Assembly (NCBI GenBank): GCA_028753945.1
Contig: JAPNXP010000004.1
Span: forward strand, 2,852,001-2,916,000
Reading direction: 5' to 3'
Origin: Hexactinellida sp. DTS-2022
Taxonomy: Eukaryota > Porifera > Hexactinellida
Length of the DNA stretch: 64,000 bases
Below are positions 50,420-60,162 of the stretch, in pieces. Each line of letters opens with the position of its first letter. The stretch's first letter is position 1. Made by a program: the position numbers and the translations under genes. Under the pieces are notes generated by a model. That model was not told where the DNA came from and did no database searches. It saw nothing but the letters and a program-made list of their open reading frames with translations.

Positions 50420-52462
50420 TCAAAACTCAAACTTGTCATCAGCCATATCCATCGCCCAGGCAAATTTTTCTCTCTGAGTCTTATTAAAGATTTTTTCTAT
50501 ACCAACTGAATACTTTTTACACCATGCAACCGTAATTCTTGGGTCGAGATAGTTTAACTTTGAAGTACCCAAAGCAATTTGTTTATTTTCTTCTTTATCA
50601 GTGGCCTGGATTTTAAATTTATGTAACTGTTCTTCCACACTTTTAATTTTAACATTCAATTTTTTGAGGTTGGGTGGGATGTCATCCTTAGCAGATTTCT
50701 TTACAGATTTCTTTGTTTGCTTATACTCCTTACGAAGTTGATTTAATTCTTCCTCTTTTTCATCAATTTTCTTATTAATGCTAGTCATTTGTTTATCAAA
50801 CGATTTTGGTACTGCTCTCTGGTGGTTACAAAGTAATGCAACTGCTCTGTTCGCGCGATTGTAAAGCAATAAAAGTTCCGGTAATGAAGTTGTACTGGTA
50901 GATGTTAATTCAGTTAATTGTTTTTGAAGTGTAATTGAGGCATTATAAGTTCTAAAAACCTTAGCAGTAAGACCTACCATCAATTCATGGAGATATTTAT
51001 TAAGTATGCTAGTATTTAAACGATCGAACAAATCGTCTGAAGGGTCTTTATTTTTAACAAAAAGTTGTAAATTTTTAAAGACTTGTTTATCTATTGGAAT
51101 CCGATTTTGATAGCGAATAGAATCTTTTCCTAAAAAATCAAATTCAACTATAAACTTAGACGCTACTAAATCTTGAAATAATTCAATATGCTCAACACGC
51201 AATGAGCAACACCCCACGGTATCTGCTTCTTCATCGGCATCCTTTTCATTTCCAGCTCTCAATGCAAGATGATCTATCAAATATAAAGCAACTGATCGTT
51301 GGCGGATAAACATTTCTCTAGATTTAAGCCCAAAGAAATAATCCTCACGAATTTGAGATACATGAATTTTTAACTTACGTGCTATTTCATACTTTTGCCA
51401 ATCTTTTTCACCTTTTAAACGAGAAGTTGGATTGAGCATTATGTATTTATAATTTCCAGTTATATTTTCTATCCAACAAGCGAGCCAAGTAACTGTAGAA
51501 TCATGTTGAACCTTTTTCCATTTTTGAGAGGGCGGTGGTGCGGGGACTTTCGCATCTTTGCCAATGTTTATTATTACGTCTCCCGCATGTATACGATTTT
51601 TTAGCCTACCTTGTTTTGGATGATCACCTCTACCCCTAAATAACCCTGGAGGTTCAATGCGGTAATTTCCAACCTTTTGCTTATGGCAATCAATAATGCA
51701 AAAACCATACTTATTCTGCAATAGAGTATTCTCAATTTTGATTTGTTCTTTCTCTAACTTGCTAAGTGACTTGCGTTGTTCAGAAACACATTTGAAGTGT
51801 TCATGCATTTGGGAAAAGTCACAGTTTTCGAGATTCATTATGATTTCAGATTCTTCCATAGTCATAATTTTTCGCCAATCATTGAAGAAATTGATATTAA
51901 AGATGTCTTTTTTAGTGTATTCATGGTCTAACATTTTCGAATAGAAACCCGCAATTTCTTCACTCAGTGAACTTAATTTAATATGCTCACTTTTGTAGTA
52001 AAATTTCACATGAGTTGGTAACGGTTCGTATTCGGGTGGAAACAAAGGGCCTCCATGCTCCAATGTTAACCATTTAACTCCTTTTGGAAGGGGATCTTCT
52101 TCCCACCATTTCCACATCAAATCTTCAGATTCTGTTGCAATATGATTTTTATCTCTAATCAAAAGTTTATTTGATTTAGAAGATTTTTTCCTTTTGAGAT
52201 TGGGGACATTGATTAACTCTTCCGATAAATTTGCAGTAATGGATCTGGTTCTTTTTGATCCCACCTTGGAAGCTCGTTTGAAACATTTAGAATCAGGTGT
52301 ATGCAACTTTTTTAAGGAATTCATAGAAAACGCCGAATCCACAGAATCAGCAAGACGAATATCGGGTTTGGATTCAGAATAATAATCACTATCATCATCC
52401 GAAAATGAATTGATAGAACTAGAACTTTGAGATAGATGTTTCATATAGGATCTAGAAGCCAT
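50420..52462 (-). CDS. TOP1: DNA topoisomerase I (type IB), single exon
   Basis: This enzyme relaxes supercoiled DNA in the nucleus by a single-strand break and a 3'-phosphotyrosine link. I start at the MASRSYMKHL methionine (680 residues) because the 12 codons before it are hydrophobic and unlike the family. Residues 1-110 are a Ser-rich, then basic tail with LKRKKSSKSNK. The core has YGFCIIDCHKQKVGNYR, EPPGLFRGRGDHP and LALRAGNEKD. The catalytic set is Arg402, Lys446 (FLGKDSIRY), Arg504 (FRTYNAS), His547 (LLCNHQR) and Tyr638 (SKLNYLDPR). The spacing agrees with human Arg488, Lys532, Arg590, His632 and Tyr723. Residues 555-625 form the charged coiled-coil linker, and the protein ends DDKFEF. 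The human protein is 765 residues, the difference being the short N-terminus. It has no introns and no stops, so it is either a functional intronless gene or a young retrocopy. No poly-A tract was seen at its 3' side. Confidence 0.96.
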   Translation of the reverse strand: MASRSYMKHLSQSSSSINSFSDDDSDYYSESKPDIRLADSVDSAFSMNSLKKLHTPDSKCFKRASKVGSKRTRSITANLSEELINVPNLKRKKSSKSNKLLIRDKNHIATESEDLMWKWWEEDPLPKGVKWLTLEHGGPLFPPEYEPLPTHVKFYYKSEHIKLSSLSEEIAGFYSKMLDHEYTKKDIFNINFFNDWRKIMTMEESEIIMNLENCDFSQMHEHFKCVSEQRKSLSKLEKEQIKIENTLLQNKYGFCIIDCHKQKVGNYRIEPPGLFRGRGDHPKQGRLKNRIHAGDVIINIGKDAKVPAPPPSQKWKKVQHDSTVTWLACWIENITGNYKYIMLNPTSRLKGEKDWQKYEIARKLKIHVSQIREDYFFGLKSREMFIRQRSVALYLIDHLALRAGNEKDADEEADTVGCCSLRVEHIELFQDLVASKFIVEFDFLGKDSIRYQNRIPIDKQVFKNLQLFVKNKDPSDDLFDRLNTSILNKYLHELMVGLTAKVFRTYNASITLQKQLTELTSTSTTSLPELLLLYNRANRAVALLCNHQRAVPKSFDKQMTSINKKIDEKEEELNQLRKEYKQTKKSVKKSAKDDIPPNLKKLNVKIKSVEEQLHKFKIQATDKEENKQIALGTSKLNYLDPRITVAWCKKYSVGIEKIFNKTQREKFAWAMDMADDKFEF

Positions 52463-52498
52463 GAATTCAAAAAAAAGATCTACAAAACAAAAAATCAA

Positions 52499-52771
52499 TT
52501 CCCTTAGTTTGAAATTAAATCAAACAGTTGCCCCAATCATAGATTGTGGTAAAATATAGTGGGAACTGGCACAGCAATTTCAAGGGGTCTCACTTGTTTC
52601 AAAATGATAGTTTTTAATTGTTCACTTTAATTAACCTTTGAATGCAATTAACCTATTATATTATACCAGTTAATGAAAATTCAAAATCAACCTAGAAGTA
52701 ACCTAGAACTTCAACGGAAATTATAGGTAAACAAGTATGCTGATTTCGAATTTGGGATTTACAAATTTCCA
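52499..52771. other. Upstream flank of TOP1
   Basis: AT-rich sequence 5' of the gene. CTATATTTTA on the minus strand (about 52549-52558), some 90 bases before the start codon, could serve as a TATA-like box, but this is weak. The 26 bp text containing TTCAAAATCAACCTAGAAG at about 52672-52697 recurs at about 55495-55520, beyond the next cluster of insertions. Confidence 0.3.
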
Positions 52772-53488
52772 AGGTTGCAACCATAGCATTCTATACATAA
52801 GGCAATGGTACGCACTCAAATTTCTGGACCAGGGATTAACTAGTCTAGTCAACTAAATAGATGCAACTCAATTATTCTTCGAAATAACTAATCCAGGGTG
52901 CTTCTACTTATGTAATTGTTTTTTATAAAGGTAGTCATGTACAAGACGCATATTTTTGAGATGCCACTTGGGCGAAATGACGTCACTGTATTGTCTAATA
53001 GTCCAAATATGCCAAAACTTTGAACGCATGTAAAATGTTCAATTTCGCTTTTTAAAACAAATCGCTGTGACTAACCCATCTAGGAGTCATTTTACATAAA
53101 ATATCTCAGAATCAGTTATGGAATGTTGACACATTCCTCTGTTGCTATGGAAACGTGATTTCAATGCTTGAGGTAATATCTCGACCAATTTTCTGAGAAT
53201 TGTGATTATTGTAATATACATTCAAACGGTTATACACATTTTGCGCAAAATTGGTTGGAGATGGAACATCGAAATGTATAATCTTTGAATAAGAAGTTGA
53301 GGACGGGCTATCAATTGGATCCATTGACTAAGCTGCAACTATATTTCTTCTCGAGATATTACCCCAAGCATTGAAATCACGTTTCCATAGCAACAGAGGA
53401 ATGTGTCAACATTCCATAACTGATTCTGAGATATTTTATGTGAGATATTTTATCATTGCCTTATGTATAGAATGCTATGTTGCAACCT
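52772..53488. mobile_element. Second foldback element, about 717 bp
   Basis: The outer ends AGGTTGCAACCATAGCATTC and the complement of the right end (53488 inward) match over about 35 bases. An inner stretch, about 53085-53180, pairs with about 53360-53455 (AAAATATCTCAGAATCAG, ATCTCGA, CAATGCTTGAGG). The left arm has about 280 bp with no counterpart, probably another insertion. It shares the near-palindrome GGAATGTTGACACATTCC with the larger foldback at 48.7-50.1 kb, so the two may be related. Confidence 0.75.
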
Positions 53489-53499
53489 AATAATGATAT

Positions 53500-53741
53500 A
53501 TTTAGTTGAACCGAATAATTGATATTCGGTTGTCAACCTGATATCATTATTCGGTATTCGGTTGCCCGACTGAATATCATTATTCGGTATTCGGTTGCCC
53601 GACCGAATATCATTATTCGGTATTCGGTTGCCCGACAGAATTTCATTATTCGGTATTCGGTCTCCCGAGCAAATATGATCAGTATTCATATTAGTTTTCC
53701 ATCCGAATATTCTAATTACGTGTATTCGTATTCGGTTAGGG
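53500..53741. repeat. 33 bp minisatellite (ATTCGGTATTCGGTTGCCCGA)
   Basis: Units of 33 bp with ATTATTCGGTATTCGG and TTGCCCGACYGAATATC are repeated about five times, with decayed units on each side. Because 33 is a multiple of 3 both strands remain open and give an 11-residue repeat, but there is no sign of a real gene. More decayed units are found at 55327-55410, on the far side of an inserted element. Confidence 0.85.
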
Positions 53742-54174
53742 CAGGGGTGTGCAAACCTTTTAGGCCGCGGGCCAAAATGGATAAATGTCATAGTGTTGCG
53801 GGCCTGAGAGTGAACATTTCTTATTTAACACATTTTTTATTTATTTCAAGTAGCATTAATGGAGAAATAAACGATGATACTGAGGAAGTATAAACTAATC
53901 TAATCACATACGTATTAGGAAGTATAAATAACTAGTGGGAGTTGTGCAGTTAATCCTGCGTTTTTATTAGCTTATCAAAATTTGGTTCTCTTGCTGAAGT
54001 AGCAATACACATAAGCTGAGAAATGTACTCATCTGTCAATGCTGATCTTGACATATTTTTGATAAACTTCATCATACCTGCCAATCGTACAGGGATCCCT
54101 GTCCTGTAAAAGAATTTTAAACATTTTGGCCATTCTGTACAGGCGTACAGGGATTTTTAATTACTAATTATGTG

Positions 54175-54926
54175 CATAGGCGTCGAACTTTCCAATTTTT
54201 CTGAAAATCTGGGGGGGGCAGCCAGACATTTATTTTATTTTGCAATTAATACGCAAAAATCACGCATAAATAGTAAATAAATAACGTAGAGACTCTAGAG
54301 AGATGCAAATTTACTGAGAAAGCTTTATGTAACTTGAAATTTTTGGCAAATAAAATGCTGTTATCCTCCACTGTTTCAACTAATTTTCAAGAGAAATGCC
54401 AGCTGAGGGAACGAAATCATACTTGCCAAACCTACAGGGATTCCCTGTACAGTACAGGGATTTAAACATTTTGGCGGCACGGTACAGCGTACAGGGAATT
54501 TTAATTTACTAATTAGGTTTCAAATAATGCCTAAAAATGTCTACAGTGATGATAGCCTATTCTGCCGTGCATTCTGCATTGACCACATAAAGGCAAAACT
54601 GGTTAATATATATATATATTCAAGCGTTCAGGGATTCCCTGTACAATATATAATTCAATGCTTTCTCCTTTCCAAGTACTAATTTATCAATGTAAGTGAA
54701 TAGTAATTCCTTGGACGAGCGAGCGCAGCGAGCGAGAGATTTTTGGGGGTGTGTACATGGATTTTGGCCAATGTACAGAGGAAAATTGGAGCCCTGTACA
54801 GGGACATGACTCAAATAGGGTGGCAGGTATGCGAAATCTGGGGGGGGGCGAGACCTATGCTGCCCCCCCCCGACATTTTTTCGGGGGGGGCATGCCCCCC
54901 CCGCCCCCCATGCAAAGACGCCTATG
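54175..54926. mobile_element. 752 bp hAT-type element nested in the CATACCTGCC element
   Basis: The ends CATAGGCGTC and GACGCCTATG are inverted repeats. The perfect 8 bp TSD ATTATGTG lies at 54167-54174 and 54927-54934. Long G and C runs lie near both ends. It contains a complete second copy of the CATACCTGCC family. Confidence 0.9.
54418..54831. mobile_element. 414 bp CATACCTGCC-family MITE, 6 bp TSD
   Basis: It begins CATACTTGCCAAACC and ends GGTGGCAGGTATG. CGAAAT is repeated on both sides (54412-54417 and 54832-54837). Both ends carry ACAGGGATTCCCTGTAC-like words. It includes the CGAGCGAGCGCAGCGAGCGAG motif (about 54714-54735). Confidence 0.85.
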
Positions 54927-55334
54927 ATTATGTGTAAATATTGCCTAAAATGTCTACAGATGTGATAGTAAATTCTGCCATGCATTCTGCATTGATTACA
55001 TAAGGCACACCTTTGTTTCTATATTTATTCAAGTGTATAATAATTCCCTGGACGAGCGAGCGAAGCGAGCGAGATATTTTTGGGAGGAGATTGAACTGTA
55101 ATCTCGTTTTCTGCTAGAACTCGCCATTTCAATTTAGGTTCTGCCTCCTACGTTTTCTAATAATATCTAATAATTGATAGAATTCGTAAATGCAAACTAT
55201 AGTTACAAAATACTGTATTCAAACTAGGAACATTGATGCATTTGTAGAGTATATATAATTGAAAAGAAGCGAATTATCCGCGGGCCACAGCAAATGGTCT
55301 CGCGGGCCACGGTTTGAGCACCCTTGGGTTAGGG

Positions 55335-56188
55335 CAACCAAAGATTATCGGTATTCGTACTCGTTCTACCAACTGAATATCATCAATATTCGTATTTGGT
55401 TGACGACTTGAGGTAGGGAAACTATTCATGAATGCAAATTTCTAATATGAATATTTATTGCTGTGGTTTACAAAAATAGGTAACAAATGAAAAAATGAAA
55501 ATTCAAAATCAACCTAGAAGCTCTCAACCATAGGTGTCAAGTTTTGGAAAATATAATGAAAAATGGGGGGAGGGCCACTGGGAAGTTTACCAAATAATTC
55601 CAGATTTGTTTCTTCAGAAACAAAATCTGAATATATTGAGTAAACAAACGGGATTCTCACCCTTTATCATCCCTTGGTCGATCAAAAGGACGTGTTGCGT
55701 GGGAAATTTAGGCACGTGTAATTTTGACTCAAATGCATTAGTGGAATATGGATATTACTTTACCGTGTAATTTTGAGTCAATCCAAGTTCCTTTTGTGTA
55801 ATAAACATACAGTCCAACTCCATCTTATTCAGACAAATTCTCGACCCACACCATAAACAAGACAATCCAGAATGTTCATTAGTTGGTATAAGTACTTATT
55901 CAGAATGGTCTATAGCAGTCTTCCGCAACCCTTCATATGCCGGCCGCATGCGGCAGGCAAATTACTTTTTGCTGCAGACAGAATTTTTTCAAATACTAAA
56001 AATGATTGTTGTTTTATAGAATCTCTTTTGGATTTGAAGTTCAATGTAGGCCTTTGGATTATATGAAGTATTTTTGTCACTCTTGAAAACCAAGTACATC
56101 AATTTGGGTGGGTTGGTAATCTCGAAAATAAATACACATTCTATTCGAAAACAAACATTATGTATTGTGTAGTTTGTTATTTAATGTA
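55335..56188. other. Decayed minisatellite and spacer, no gene seen
   Basis: The first 75 bp hold diverged 33 bp minisatellite units. The rest has no recognisable protein; frames at 55534-55770 and 55872-56066 lack motifs. CGCAACCCTTCATATGCCGG with GCCGCATGCGGC at about 55925-55955 looks like a fragment of another GC-rich MITE end. Confidence 0.45.
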
Positions 56189-57581
56189 ACGGTATCCCCT
56201 GTATGAAAATTTGTCGATGATGTTTTGAAAAAGAAATTATCCCGAATTTTTTTATTTTGCCAAACAGTAGAGACGTACAAAATATATAATTTCCACATGT
56301 TTTGACTATTTTTCATTGTTATTTTCAGAGATATGACCTATTTGCTTAGCGGTAGATTGGATTTCACCGTTTGCATCGAATGCCCGTAGTTTATTCTCCA
56401 ATATTCGAAAGATTGGTGTCAACATAACTTTTTCCATGTTTTGTCTGACAAATATAATCAACAATTGATCAAAAAAAATAATTAAAAAGTCAAAATTTGA
56501 AACTTTATGGCCTATAATCCCAATCGAGGGTACGTGTTCTTGTCCATTTCTTTCTCAAACACCCGGGGTGGTAGAATCAAAAATAACGTCCCAAAATACT
56601 CGCAATACCCGACTTCCTATCCGTCAATAATACATTTCGTGACCCTAACACTCACCGTTTTCAAAATGATCCATATAAGGGCATGTAATGTGCCCATTTT
56701 TGATGACGCAGCAAATTTCCTATCTCCTAAAGTATATACGCTAGTGCTTAGGTCTAACCATCTAATCACATCAATATCCCATTACAAAATCATTGGAAGA
56801 ACAAATGAGACCATTATCCAAATGGCAACAATTCAACAAATTCACATGCCCATATATGGTGGTGTTATTTCAGTGATGTGACCAAAAGATTGAAATTAAA
56901 AAAGTATCTAGAGCTTAGCTCTAACTTTCTAGTAATATCAATGATGCATATTAACCAATACCCGAAAACTAATGTGGATAAAATCCCTAAAGTTTAGGAA
57001 ATAATAATAAAAATAAACTTTGAAAGCTTCTTTCTCAGAATATTGTATTTGACCAACCTGACAAAACGGGGTTGATCTTAGGGGTCACAATTCAGTCACA
57101 AAAGGTTTGAAATTTGTACTGAACATTACCAATATATATATATCCCTCGAAACTGAGGCGATTTTTAAATTTCTCAAAACTTCCCTCAGGGTGAATGAGC
57201 ATAGTTTGTTCTGGACAATAATTCATCAATAATTAGGAAAAATCGCGAAATAATTCGAAAATAAATAAATCTAAAAGCGTAATCAAAATTTCGATCTGGT
57301 AAGTAATTTACTCATAGTTGAAGTAGTTCAGATAGGCCTAATAAAACTATGTCTATAAGATAAGAGTATTAATCCATACTAATATAACTATTTTACCTCC
57401 TATGAAGCTCCAAAAGCTATTTTTTAAAAATCTTATAAGCTGTTTAGAAATCAATGTTTTCGACTATTACAATTGTATCCACGACAGCATTTATTTTTGG
57501 TATTTGGGACATAGAAATGCTCTCAGATAAACGTGTTCAATTTAGCCATGGAATCGAAGATTCTTCTTCAGGGGATACCGT
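56189..57581. mobile_element. 1393 bp TA-flanked non-autonomous element, copy 2
   Basis: The ends ACGGTATCCCCTG and CAGGGGATACCGT are inverted repeats, flanked by TA (56187-56188 and 57582-57583). It is a diverged full-length copy of the element at 46718-48107. Open frames in it (such as 56507-56881) have no counterpart in the other copy, so they are not genes. Tc1/mariner-like by its TA target, but without a transposase this is only a placement. Confidence 0.87.
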
Positions 57582-57774
57582 TAGTGTAAACCACCCATTT
57601 GAACAATAAAAAATCTATATTATTAAACCTCGATAGTTGTTTGTTTGTTTGTGTATTTGTTTGTATGCAAGTAATGGGGAGAATACAGTGGCGGCTTTGG
57701 AGGGGCGCAACTGAGTACCATGAAGAAAATCCTGCGCCCTAATGTAAAGCAGGATTTTAAGCAATAGCTATGTA

Positions 57775-57944
57775 CAGTCGAAATCGGGTTTATTTGCTCC
57801 ACTAAATGCATGGAAAAGATGCAAAAAACCCGATACGCAAAAAAACCCGGATTTAACAATTCACAGTTCTATGAAGTTAGGAAAAACAAGGAGAAGCAAG
57901 GAGGGGAAAAAAGCCGGAGAGGCAAAAAAACCCGATTTCTACTG
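57775..57944. mobile_element. 170 bp Tc1/mariner-type MITE
   Basis: The ends CAGTCGAAATCGGGTTT and CAGTAGAAATCGGGTTT (complement) are inverted repeats, flanked by TA (57773-57774 and 57945-57946). It lies a hundred bases right of a hAT-like left end, CAGTGGCGGCTTTGGAGGGG (57688), whose partner end was not found. Confidence 0.87.
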
Positions 57945-58029
57945 TAATAATTTGTGATTTCACTTCTATGTATTTTGGATTAGAAAAAACTTGGTTAATG
58001 AATCACAAATAATAGTACTTAAGTTTAAT

Positions 58030-58763
58030 ATACTAATTTATAACATTTTTGTACGTGAACTAAGCAGATCCGGCGGTATTTTTCAGCAAACCGGTTCAAT
58101 ATGTCTTCTTCATCGACGGGGGTAAGTATATTGCAATTAACATGAAGCACCCTCAAGTCGCTACCCCGCTCTTCTGACATTGTCAAACGAAGGTACGATT
58201 TATTCCGTTTCAGTGCACTGAATGACCTTTCCGCCGACGAGCTCGATACAGGAACTGTAGCAGCTATTTCAATCGCTGTGCAAATAAGTGGAAATAGAAT
58301 CTTGTGTGGAGAAATGAAAACGCAAAATTCAGCAACGTCTTGGGAATTTCTTCCTCTCTCGTGAACATGTCCTTCATTAGAGCAATCTCAGATTCCACAG
58401 CAACCAAAATATCTCCACAAAACAAACCATAGTGTCTACAGAATGCATTGATATCAGCGACATCCAAGAACGTAAGACTTCCTGGAGAGAGAGCCGCAAT
58501 TCCATTGTACACTATCCGGTTCTCATTATTCATGAAGCGTCTATCGAGCTCTTTCGCGAGTGTGCGACACAGTGGCAAGAACAATCGATGTCGATACTCA
58601 TCTGGACTTTCAAAGTTACCAACATGCTCTCCTTCGGCTCTACGGACGCGGACGCTGCGCATACGATGAACTGGAGGTGCATGAAACTCACATTGGATGG
58701 TTAGCTCCATGGCTTCGCTCCAGATGCAGTTCCATACGGCGTCAGGTTGAGAGGTATTAAAAA
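58030..58763 (-). pseudogene. hAT transposase C-terminal part, frameshifted
   Basis: On the minus strand a segment (about 58763-58290) reads FNTSQPDAVWNCIWSEA, YRHRLFLPLCRTLAKELDRRF and, further on, ALMKDMFT. After a frameshift near 58290 it continues in the next phase with PLICTAIEIAATVPVSSSSA, ERSFSALKRNKSYLR, MSEERGSDLRVLHVN and EEDILNRFAEKYRR. The second part is the hAT C-terminal dimerisation domain with its ERSFSALKR signature; the first is the preceding helical region. The N-terminal zinc finger and most of the catalytic region are missing. A MITE interrupts the 5' side at 58764, and coding text can be traced only about 30 bases beyond it. It is a dead fragment of an autonomous element. 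Confidence 0.85.
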
Positions 58764-59194
58764 CAGGGTTCCCTGCTTTTTTGCCTTTTTTTCTCTCATC
58801 CTCCCGACCTCCCGCCAAACTTTTAAAACTCCCGCTTTTTGGAAATTGTTTATATATTTAGATTTTATGATAATTAAGTAAAATAACGGGATTTGTTTAA
58901 ATTATTCAAGTAAATTACTCAACCTACGAGCAACAAGTTTTTTTTTTTTCAAGTTTTTTTAGTTGTAGTTTTTAATTTTCAGTTTTTTTTCGAGTACCAA
59001 GTTTTTTCCTAATTGTAGATATCAAAACATACTAAATAATCATATTATATCGTTCTATTCATGATAGATTTAAAAAAATAGCATATATATTGAGTCTCCC
59101 GCTTTTTCATCTTCGACCTCCCACTTTTTGGTGAAACTCCCGCCAAAATTTGCAAAATCTCCCGCTTTTTTGTTTTCAGAGGTTGGCAACCCTG
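58764..59194. mobile_element. 431 bp TIR MITE (CAGGGTTSC ends, CCCGCTTTTT motifs)
   Basis: It starts CAGGGTTCCC and ends with the complement of CAGGGTTGCC. TTAAAAA borders both sides (58757-58763 and 59195-59201). Repeated CTCCCGCTTTTT and CTCCCGCCAAA words occur near both ends in the same orientation. It interrupts the hAT pseudogene. Confidence 0.75.
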
Positions 59195-59230
59195 TTAAAA
59201 AGTACTCGCTGAAAGTACTCAGCGCAACCC

Positions 59231-59316
59231 TAGCGCATAGATATCTATGCGCTAGCGCATAGATTACATAGATTATGCGCTAGCGCATAGGTACTTAGAA
59301 TATGCGCTAGCGCATA
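59231..59316. repeat. Cluster of TATGCGCTAGCGCATA palindromes
   Basis: The perfect 16 bp palindrome TATGCGCTAGCGCATA occurs three times, at 59246, 59274 and 59301, spaced 28 and 27 bp apart. A fourth, overlapping palindrome TAGCGCATAGATATCTATGC with its continuation covers 59231-59254. It lies between the hAT fragment and the Ulp1/KDZ region. Confidence 0.93.
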
Positions 59317-59727
59317 CAGACTTTGCGCAATTATACACTGGGGATACTCAATTAGATTTTCGTACACGATTTAGTTCATCTCTCTCAAAATTAATTATTT
59401 GTTATTTCTAAGGTCTAATAGCTTTTGTTTTTGTTTTATTGTTCATCCTAATAATGAAACGAAATCACGTTGGCAACCTATCTTCACAAAAGTAATTTCT
59501 GAGACAATTTTAAAGACTAGGAAATAAAACCACAGAATACGAATTTCAATCATGCAATCAGTTTCCAGCTAATACAGTGGCACAATCTAAATTGTCATGT
59601 GATTAAATTCTTAGCATCCTAACCGTTTCTATGACCAGTTGATATGTCAGCGGAAAGATCTAACCTGGAATAATCGCTGTCGAAATGTCTCATATAAATA
59701 AAAGAATGCGAAGACCAATTTATCAGA
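59317..59727. other. Spacer before the protease gene
   Basis: AT-rich DNA without a recognisable gene. ATATAAATAAAAG at about 59693-59705, just 5' of the first ATG of the protease gene, could act as a TATA-like element. If the Ulp1/KDZ pair is one transposon, its left end should lie in or near this stretch, but I could not find a matching right end inside the window. Confidence 0.3.
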
Positions 59728-60162
59728 ATGCCAAGAATCACTAAAGGAAACGCCAAAGAGCATCTCTTTGCTGCAGTACAATCGTTTACTCAACTAACTG
59801 GTGAACAAGTTGGGATCGTACTGACATGGAAAGGGAATTAGACTGTAATCGGGAAAGAACCATTCAAAGAGTATGTAAACGAACACCGGAGGGATATCCA
59901 AAAACCTCTGTTAACCACTACTCAGATAACAATACCGTCACCTCTACCACAATTATCGTCACCTCTACTACCAGTATCGTCATCTCTACTACCAGTACCA
60001 CCTCCACACTATCCTAAAGAGAAGGAAGTACTAGACTTGCTCGATTCTAGACTTGATCCATCCAGCATTCAATGGAGAGACTACGAAACTTTCTCTCTAC
60101 TGCAATCAGAAATTCTACTGGTAGGTATTCATTTTCTTTAAGTAATTAATACTTAACTAATA

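Larger units (their letters stand above)
54073..55085. mobile_element. CATACCTGCC-family element, interrupted copy
   Basis: It starts CATACCTGCCAATCGTACAG with subterminal CAGGGATCCCTGT. Removing the 752 bp insert at 54175-54926 (plus one TSD copy) restores a sequence that aligns with the copy at 54418-54831: TGCCTAAAATGTCTACAG, CTGCATTGA, GGACGAGCGAGCG. The right end is lost or decayed near 55085. Confidence 0.7.
53742..55326. mobile_element. 1585 bp hAT-type element (CAGGGGTGTGCAAACC ends)
   Basis: It begins CAGGGGTGTGCAAACCTTTT and ends GGTTTGAGCACCCTTG. The perfect 8 bp TSD GGTTAGGG lies at 53734-53741 and 55327-55334. Just inside both ends are GCGGGCC motifs. About 1 kb of the interior consists of further insertions. 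The element splits the 33 bp minisatellite. Confidence 0.9.

Noticed and set aside
50300-50420. Poly-A tail as proof that TOP1 is a retrocopy
   Set aside because: No T-run lies at the expected side on the + strand and no flanking direct repeat was found, so retroposition is left open.
53734-53741. GGTTAGGG as a telomere-like motif
   Set aside because: It occurs only as the two copies of a target duplication around a hAT-type element; there is no tandem TTAGGG run.
53453-53893. Both-strand frames with NRIPNND repeats
   Set aside because: They are produced by the 33 bp minisatellite and end in MITE sequence.
56507-56881. 124-codon open frame in the second 1.39 kb element
   Set aside because: The homologous stretch of the first copy (46718-48107) does not keep this frame open, so it is not conserved as protein.
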